The notes beneath the pieces were generated by a model. That model did not search any database. It was given only the letters and a program-made list of their open reading frames with translations, and had not been told where the DNA came from. Below, in pieces: positions 57,042-64,000 of a DNA stretch of 64,000 bases. The DNA is from Lateolabrax maculatus. Taxonomy: Eukaryota; Chordata; Actinopteri; Acropomatiformes; Lateolabracidae. Position 1 is the first letter of the stretch, and the number at the start of each line of letters is the position of its first letter. The stretch is taken from assembly GCA_031216445.1 (NCBI GenBank), contig CM062197.1:22194501-22258500 (forward strand), given 5' to 3'. The position numbers were made by a program, and so were the translations under genes.

Positions 57042-57939
57042 TTTCTCTGTGCAGGACTAAGAAATGTGAAAGGGAAGTTCAAATATCCACATAGTTCAAT
57101 TAAACTTCAGGTTTAAACACTGCAAACTAATTAACTAACTTGCTGCAACCTTCATTCCTGAAACAATTCTGTGATCCAAACTTCTAAAATGTTCCTCTAA
57201 CCACACCTGCTACCACACATTTACAGAGGAAGTGCGGCAATGTGTCAGTCACCACTGAACCCAAGCTGTTAGCCGGGACGTCCGGTCGGACTGGCTGCCG
57301 GAGCCGAGTGTCAAATCATTCTCTACTACAACTCTGCTTATGAACACCAAACGATAATCCAATGATGACCCAGTTCATTCAGCTCTCCGCTCTGCTGTGC
57401 CAGTGGACAGGTTGGACTGATTTATCACAAGCCACATGTGGGAAGGTCAGATGTTTTTCAGGAAATGTTTCAGACTTGAATTCAAAAACACTCATCAAAT
57501 TACATTACTGTTTTCTACAAAGATTTTAACATGAAAATATGACTGTTAGTGTACATCCAGCCTAAACAAAATTATGGGGAAAAAAAATCTGTAAAATCAG
57601 TAAAAAAACTGTGCATTTTCCTCATTATTGTGTGAAATTCGACAGTTACAGAGTTTCAACACGCAGCTGTGACTGTAGATCATTCAGGTGTGCTCCAGAA
57701 CTGAAGTCCTATACTGAGACCCAAGATGAACTCCGGACTCTTATTCACACATGAAGGACTATGAATGACTTCCACTGCACTGAGGACTATAATGTAATCT
57801 TTGGAATTGATTGCACTAGATAAGACAGTAAACCACGAGTATGTTACTTGACAAACAGCAAAACCAAAACACCCAAAAATCACTCGAAATTTAAGTTAAA
57901 TAGAAAAAAAAACAAAAAACAAGATGTCTGCAGTCAAGT

Positions 57940-58445
57940 TGTTTAGCATGGTCACTTGTCAACCATGGTTACTTTAGAGTGTTAGCATGCTAACACTTAT
58001 TGATTAGACTGAACACAGTTCAGGCTGATGGGATTATTAGTATTTTGTCATAAATCAATCAGGTATTTTGTCATAAATCAAAGAACTGGACAAAACCAAA
58101 CTTTGATGTGATGATGGAGGATGAAACGTCCGGGGGATCAACGAAGTGATTCCAATTCATCCCGAGGGGAACGTGAAAGTCCAAATTTCACAGCCATCAA
58201 TCCAATATGCAGATTATCATCATGAATATTCTCTGGATCCAAAACATTTCACCTCACAGTGATGACACAGGATAAAGTCAGGGGCACAGCAAAGTCAGCA
58301 GGAAACATTGACAAGATACCAAGAATGTCTGTACAAAATTGGTCCAGACTGATTATCTGAAAATCTCAATCTATTTGATGGTTTGGCATATAAAGTGGTA
58401 GAGTGACGGACCGACAGACAGACTGACATTGGCATCCCTCGAGAC
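57940..58445. repeat. Dispersed fish repeat (non-coding)
   Basis: The order GGTCACTTGTCAACCATGGT, TGTTAGCATGCTAACAC, CAATTCATCCCGAGGGGAAC, CCGACAGACAGACTGACATT matches a repeat frequently met in percomorph fish DNA. It contains a 17-bp direct repeat (58041-58057 and 58064-58080) and ends in a small tandem CTCGAGACACA duplication. Class unknown to me. Confidence 0.55.
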
Positions 58446-61033
58446 ACACTCGAGACACACTCCTGTGCCGGCAGAACTGCTCAAGGAACTACCAGGAGCT
58501 AGTCTGTTGTATTTCTCAAATAATCCTCCATTTTCATATATGTATGGGCAGATACTACGGAGGATATGTCAGTAAATGATGATGCACATTTTGATAATGT
58601 ATGATCCAAAAATACCAACATTATCTTAAACACAAAAAGTGTTTTCAATACATTTCCCATGAGTCTCCCTCTTCTCTGTGACATAAGAAAGCTGGTCAGG
58701 CCATCCCAGCTCTACAATAAAGACCCACAGCCAGGATAACCTTTCAAACCGAATGCCAGCTATCAAGCACTAAAAAGCTTGCTGACTTTGTGCAAATTCC
58801 TTGGGGCTGGTGGATGAGTGTACGTTCGTCTACCAGAACAGAACAAGACATCATAACAAATCCTTTCACTGTTCCTGCACACTTTCAAAAAGACTGCAAT
58901 AATTATTATGACACAAAATCACATCAGGGTCTAGCAGCAAAACTACTGTTTAATGAATTGTGATATAAATTTGCGTTTGTCTTTCTTATTTAATCAGTGG
59001 TGGAAAAACCAGGCCCCAGACCAAAGAATGTGAGGACTGACTCGTACCGTTAATATTTTATTTTCAAAAAAAAGTGGGGATGGAAGTTTGCAGAAAACTG
59101 GAGAGGCGATTTAAAATAATGGCTGGTCTCCTATGACACTATTTTCACGCTGTGGTATTTTTGTCAGACTGCAGAACTAGAGGGGTTTCCAGTGGAGGAC
59201 TGCCTGCGGGGCTCTGCTGCAGTACTTCAGAGCTAAAGGAGGAAGTGTGAAGGAGCTACATCTAAAATCATTACTAAAGCTATAAAAATGGATCTAGTAC
59301 GGGACTGAAGAGCGCAATGGGATTTAAAAAGAGAGGGAGGTGGCTCTAAGGGGGGTGAGATCATGACTTGGAGCAGGTACACGAGACAAATCCTATTATG
59401 AGACAGATTTGTTTACTGTAGTGTACATGCGCTCACGCACAGACCGCACATACATACACAGAAGTAGAAGCTGAAGGGCAGTGAATTAACACAGAATAAC
59501 CCTCAGATGAAAGGGGACTGAGTGGGGCTCAAAATGGATTTCCACCTTATTGACCATGTACTCTCTGCATTATGTGCCACCTAATTCAGGCCACCCTGCA
59601 CACTGCTGTTATCTCACCTCACCGTTAGCTCTAGGCTCATCACAATCACACACCAGTGTGTTAGAGATGTAGAGAAAGGGTGCTATTCACAAACACAGGT
59701 CACAATGCATGAAGCTAGATGGGCTGCATTGCTTCAAGGTATCGCAATGCTTGAGTTTTACAGAATGACTGGAATGCAAAAAACACCAAAAACATTTTCA
59801 CATCAAGGGACAATTGAAAACTTTTGAATTTTTTTCTGCTTCATTTTGAGGCCAGAAAGGGGCAAGACGTGCCAAACATGTTTTCAGCGCTCCTGGAGTT
59901 GGGCGGTTACTCCATCAGCCAGCTCAGCAGTTAAAATGTTCCCACGTCCCAGGCCTTTCCCCCGCTGGAGGCCCCCCAGGTCAGGTCGGAGAGGAGAGGA
60001 TGGTTTGTCGAGTGTGAAGGAGGAAAGGGGAATAAATCAGTCTGGTCGAGCTGCAAATGCCATAACAAGAGAGAGTGTTTGGGGCAGAGTTTGGGACGGT
60101 AATGCTTCTTGCTGACGGGCTGGATGTCAGTTTAGTGGATGAATCACAAACAGTGAGGGGCTACATGAATATCACGCTGTCAACTGCGTATTCAGTTTTC
60201 ACATTTGCTGATCTACACAGTTGTGGAGGTTAGGGCTTTCCTTGGAAAAATCCTCTGGTGCATAGGGAGCGATGGGTTTTATATTTCCAGTTTAGTTGGG
60301 TGGTGTAAAAACCACCATGGGACAGAGACAGAAAATCGGTGGAATACAAAGTCAGTGTATTCCACACGTTGCTTGATCAATGAGTGATATCTGGGAGGTG
60401 CACTAAAGCATCACAGCTATGTAACATCAGATATGTTGGCCCCTGAAAAGCTTGAATATTACAACTTTAAATTGTCGACTATTTCAAAGTACAAGTGATG
60501 AATCTAAGGGGCTTTCAGGGGCTTCTATCTTAGCTTGTTTGTGAATTAATAAACATTTTTACCTCAACAAGCCTCTAAAAACTAAATCAAATGAAACAAT
60601 CTTGAAAAAGAAATCATATGCAAACTGTGACAGACTCACTGCTCACGAGCCAAACATGTCGGCTAATAAAGGTTTCAGGCACACAGTTGTACATGACAAC
60701 ACTTATTTTGACACATTAGGCATTACTTTTTCTGAAAGATTTGCATGTGATTTGAGATTGAAAAGTCTCACACTCTAATTATAGGTTGATTTCACAGTGC
60801 AGCAGCTTTACTGACATAACAATGTGTAACAATTAAGATAACTCGAAAATATAAAAATGACATTGAATAAAATATGGTTTAGCTGGTTTTCCATACTGAA
60901 TCACATCTTTAACAGCATAAGCATAATACTGGATTGTGTACCACTGTATAATGTACATTCTGGCCTGCATGACAATCCCATTTTAAACCCTTGTTGTTGT
61001 CCTCCAATAACGACAGACACAGAGAAAGAGAGG

Positions 61034-61087
<54 letters not shown>

Positions 61088-61097
61088 GTGTGTGTGA
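61034..61097. repeat. (GT)n microsatellite
   Basis: About 23 uninterrupted GT units followed by TATGTATG and a short second run. Confidence 0.95.
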
Positions 61098-61867
61098 CCA
61101 CGCTCTGGCTGGTCTTTTGTTTCCTCTAACAAGGGACGAATGAGTCTAACCGTTACATCATCCTCTGCTCACCAGGAGTGAAGAGAGGTCCTCTGAATGA
61201 ACATGTGATGGAGGGTTTGACATCATATCTTTGCAGGCCGAGGCTCTGGGTTTGCTTTGTCCAGACTAACAGTTTATACAGTTTATGCATAGCAAACTCC
61301 TTCTGTAAAAATGCAGATTATCATCATGAATATTCTCTGGATCCTGCTGTTAGTCACAACTGTGCCTTTAAAGGACAGCCTGCCTGGGTGAGTAGTGCTG
61401 CAGTTGATGGATTGGGTCCCACTGGGGGAGGGAATTCATCTCTCTGCGTCTCTCTTGGCCCTTTGTGAGTGAAGGGGGTGAGTGGGCAGTAGGAGCGTAT
61501 TGTGTCACGATGCTCAGCTTAGCAGGGCGGATGCGGCAGGCGAGTGATGGAGGGATGGATGGAGAGAAGGGTGGATGGGTAGTGCAGACAAAAACGACGA
61601 GCGGATCCCCACCCTCCCTCCCCCCAGACCGTTTCTGTCATGTCAGAGTCTGGAGGTAGAAGCAGCTGAGACACATCAGCCGCACAGCAACACACAGCAA
61701 GCTGGCCTGAAGAGCGGCCAAGAGGGGCGTTGATCTTCATCACACGCGTGGCCGCACACATACATGCGGCCCACGGCTACCATTCCATTCACAGCTGTTA
61801 AACTCAGATTGATTGTCTGTGATTATTGTCCCAGGTTGGATACACCACCGTTCTCTGTCTTTGTCTT

Positions 61868-61870
<3 letters not shown>

Positions 61871-61921
<51 letters not shown>
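61871..61921. repeat. (CA)n microsatellite
   Basis: About 25 uninterrupted CA units at the left edge of the repeat unit described at 61922-62179. Confidence 0.95.
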
Positions 61922-61923
<2 letters not shown>

Positions 61924-62179
61924 ATACAGCTATATAGGACATTCATTGACATAATGCATTCCCCAGCTTCTTACCCTGACCTTAACCATCAAAACTAAAT
62001 GCCTGACCCAACCCTTACCCTAACCTTAACCTAAACTTAATTCTAACCTGAACCTTAAAACCAAGAAGGTGTCTCAGAAAGTGAGGACTGGCCAAAAAGT
62101 CCTCACTTTCCAAAAATGTCCTCACTCCCATGGTCTAAAACTCAAACTGGTTCTCACAAAGATAGTTGTACAAATGCAT
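61922..62179. repeat. CA-flanked repeat unit with 12-bp hairpin
   Basis: Between two (CA)n runs lies a stretch with telomere-like CCTTAACC/CCCTAACC units (61978-62056). It then carries a perfect inverted repeat: AAAGTGAGGACT (62078-62089), an 8-nt loop, AGTCCTCACTTT (62098-62109). Next come GTCCTCAC and GGTCTAAAACTCAAACTGG. This arrangement recurs as a repeat in fish introns. Confidence 0.65.
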
Positions 62180-62189
62180 ACACACACAC

Positions 62190-62239
<50 letters not shown>

Positions 62240-62260
62240 AACAAACAAACAAACAAACAA
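62180..62260. repeat. (CA)n then (CAAA)n compound microsatellite
   Basis: CA units with one AAA interruption run to 62234, followed by about six AAAC units. Confidence 0.95.
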
Positions 62261-62599
62261 TGTCTCAGGCCACTCCATGTTTATTATTAATCTATATCTG
62301 AGAACTCCTGTATCTGCAAAATTTGCTTAATGCAGTTTGTAAAATTCTTGTCTCAGAATTTTATTCATATCATTTTCTTTGGTGCATAATGTTTCCTGCC
62401 TACACAACCACTAAATGTCTGGCCTATGGCTGTGTGTGTGAGGACAGAGAGCTTTTTTGTTGAGGGGCTGTCTATCTGGCTGTGACCTTAGCACCACAAT
62501 GGCAGGTAAATGAAAGATGTTGGATATCAGGTTGATGATACACTAGGAATGCTATGCTGGATGAGCACGAAACCTTTCAGTACCTTCCACTAAAAAAGT

Positions 62600-62891
62600 A
62601 GGGCTGCAGCTAATAATTATTTTCATTATCGATTAATCTGCTGAATATGTTCTCGATTGATTGTATAATGTACAAAGTGTAATTCACAAGATGATGTCTT
62701 CAATTGGCTTGTTTTGTCCAACCAACAGTCCAAATCGCAAAGATATTCATATTATAATGATGTTAAACGAGACTGAAGTACTGAACAGTGAAAAATGATT
62801 GAAAGCAATTCATCGATTATCACAATAGTAGATTGATTAACTGATTAATTGTCTGTCAATTGACTCAATTAATTGACTTATATGCAGCTCT
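62600..62891. repeat. AGGGCTGCAGCTAAT-led inverted-repeat element
   Basis: The left end AGGGCTGCAGCTAATAATTA and the right end ATATGCAGCTCT are inverted terminal motifs. Internal ATTATCGATTAATC and ATCGATTATCACAATAGTAG segments are typical of this abundant teleost non-autonomous element. No coding capacity. Confidence 0.75.
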
Positions 62892-64000
62892 AATGGAAAG
62901 CACTACTTACAGGCTACAATCTGCAGAATTTGATAGACAAATGGCTCTATGATTAATCAAAGAGGTGGAATGTGGCCAATATATTCTGTCTTTGAAGATC
63001 CCTTCCTGGCAAATTTCAGAGTTCAATGACCTTGTTCAAAATTATTAAAATAACATTTACTCCTTCTTCATTATTGAAAATCCAGAATCTATGACTTTAA
63101 TACAAACATTGTTCATTTTAAAGGATTACTGCTGGACATAAGATGTCTCCTACCCACTTAAAAGACTCTGTTGTATCTTTGTCAGGTTTCAAGTTTCCAC
63201 ACTTGTGTTAATTGCACATGGGATAACGACTGGCTCCAAACTAGTTGTGATGCCACATTAATGCTCGTACTTTCACGGAGATTCAAGGTGAGCACAGAGA
63301 AACTTTCCCCATGTTTGAAACAGCCTTCTAGTGTCAAACATACATCATTCTGCACAGTGAAGCTCAAACATCAGTGAAGGGACTAGTAGCCAAACACATT
63401 TTTCTCTGAATAACTTCAAATGCTGTTAATCATCGTACACCAAACAGTAGTTGAAAAACTGTGACCGTTTTTGGACAGCACCGGCTTGTGTGGTTCTGAG
63501 CTCTCCATTAATAGTAAAATGTGTAAGAGCTCGAACCTCAGGGTGCAACGAGGCGGGACAAAATGCTAGGTTGTAGATAAACCATATGGAGGAGCAAGGC
63601 TGACTGGCACAGTGGGATAGTAGTGCTGAAGTCAATAAAGTTGTTTTGCTGGTGTCTGGATGCAGACTGTATCATGTAGTCACTGACCCGCAGGGCTAGG
63701 AGAGGGCTCGGGGTAACAGAGTGGAAAAGGGGGACGCTAGAGGCCATTTAAGAGAGACATAAAGTAGGACAGAGGCCATGGACAGTGACATGTCAAACTG
63801 TCCATGGGGTCACAGCAGATATACAGTATGGGCTGAAATATGCTCCAGTTAAAAGGAAGAATAAGTGAGGTTTTAAGAAAGTGGCTACTTTATTAGATAC
63901 ACATGTTTGTTGAGGCAAACAGCCATCTCCTTTCGACAACAAACTATGCGGCTGCAATTCAATATAAACAACATGTGGACAGGGTCAACAAGTTCAGCTG

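Larger units (their letters stand above)
49763..64000 (-). other. arhgap32: Upstream ARHGAP32 region, probably intronic
   Basis: No coding exon was recognised in these 14.2 kb. I looked for the segment that precedes the PX exon in mammals (ending in an ENVEFGSIQ-like stretch) and did not find it. The region carries several interspersed repeats, four long dinucleotide microsatellites and a purine-rich block at 56290-56395. Confidence 0.5.

Noticed and set aside
60901..61129. Frames rich in alternating Thr-His or Val-Cys residues
   Set aside because: Translations of (CA)n/(GT)n microsatellites. The same applies near 44188-44449, 56841-57116 and 61740-62301.
61871..62260. Repeat-spacer-repeat pattern considered as a CRISPR-like array
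   Set aside because: The repeats are dinucleotide microsatellites in a vertebrate genome; no array structure exists.

Overview
The window looks like nuclear DNA from a ray-finned (teleost) fish. The reasons are two vertebrate genes with many short exons and GT-AG introns, long AT-rich introns, very frequent (CA)n/(GT)n microsatellites, DIRS1-like and Ty3/gypsy retroelements, and hAT-type miniature elements of the kind common in teleosts. The species cannot be named from the sequence.

Layout. Positions 1-1120 hold a decayed DIRS1-like reverse transcriptase on the minus strand. Next to it, 1137-5358 is a dead Ty3/gypsy LTR element on the plus strand, with a full 5' LTR, broken gag-pol and a truncated 3' LTR. 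A histone H3.3 gene lies on the minus strand: coding exons 8695-9543, a probable non-coding first exon near 10764-10885, and a CpG-rich promoter zone at 10.1-10.9 kb with four regularly spaced CCAAT boxes. The stretch 11.2-15.5 kb is repeat-rich intergenic DNA.

From about 15.6 kb to the right edge the window is dominated by one minus-strand gene, ARHGAP32 (PX-RICS/p250GAP/GRIT), a Rho-family GTPase-activating protein. I mapped 18 consecutive coding exons (49762 down to 16541). Every junction keeps phase; together they give 5571 nt, or 1856 codons plus a stop. They encode most of the PX domain, an SH3 domain, the RhoGAP domain with its arginine finger, and the long proline-rich C-terminal tail. 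The N-terminal exons were not found and probably lie beyond 64000 or are too short to recognise. A CpG-rich block with a strong splice donor at 33.5-33.9 kb, inside the intron between the SH3 and RhoGAP exons, sits where an alternative first exon for the short, PX/SH3-lacking RICS isoform would be expected.

H3.3 and ARHGAP32 are both on the minus strand and about 4.6 kb apart; no functional link is implied. I saw no convincing new gene system. The most notable signals are a symmetric SH3-leading exon boxed in by two microsatellites, the intragenic alternative promoter with a minimal upstream reading frame, a 74-nt perfect purine-pyrimidine alternation (Z-DNA potential), an NF-Y-type CCAAT array facing a small plus-strand reading frame antisense to the H3.3 leader, and several fold-back elements.
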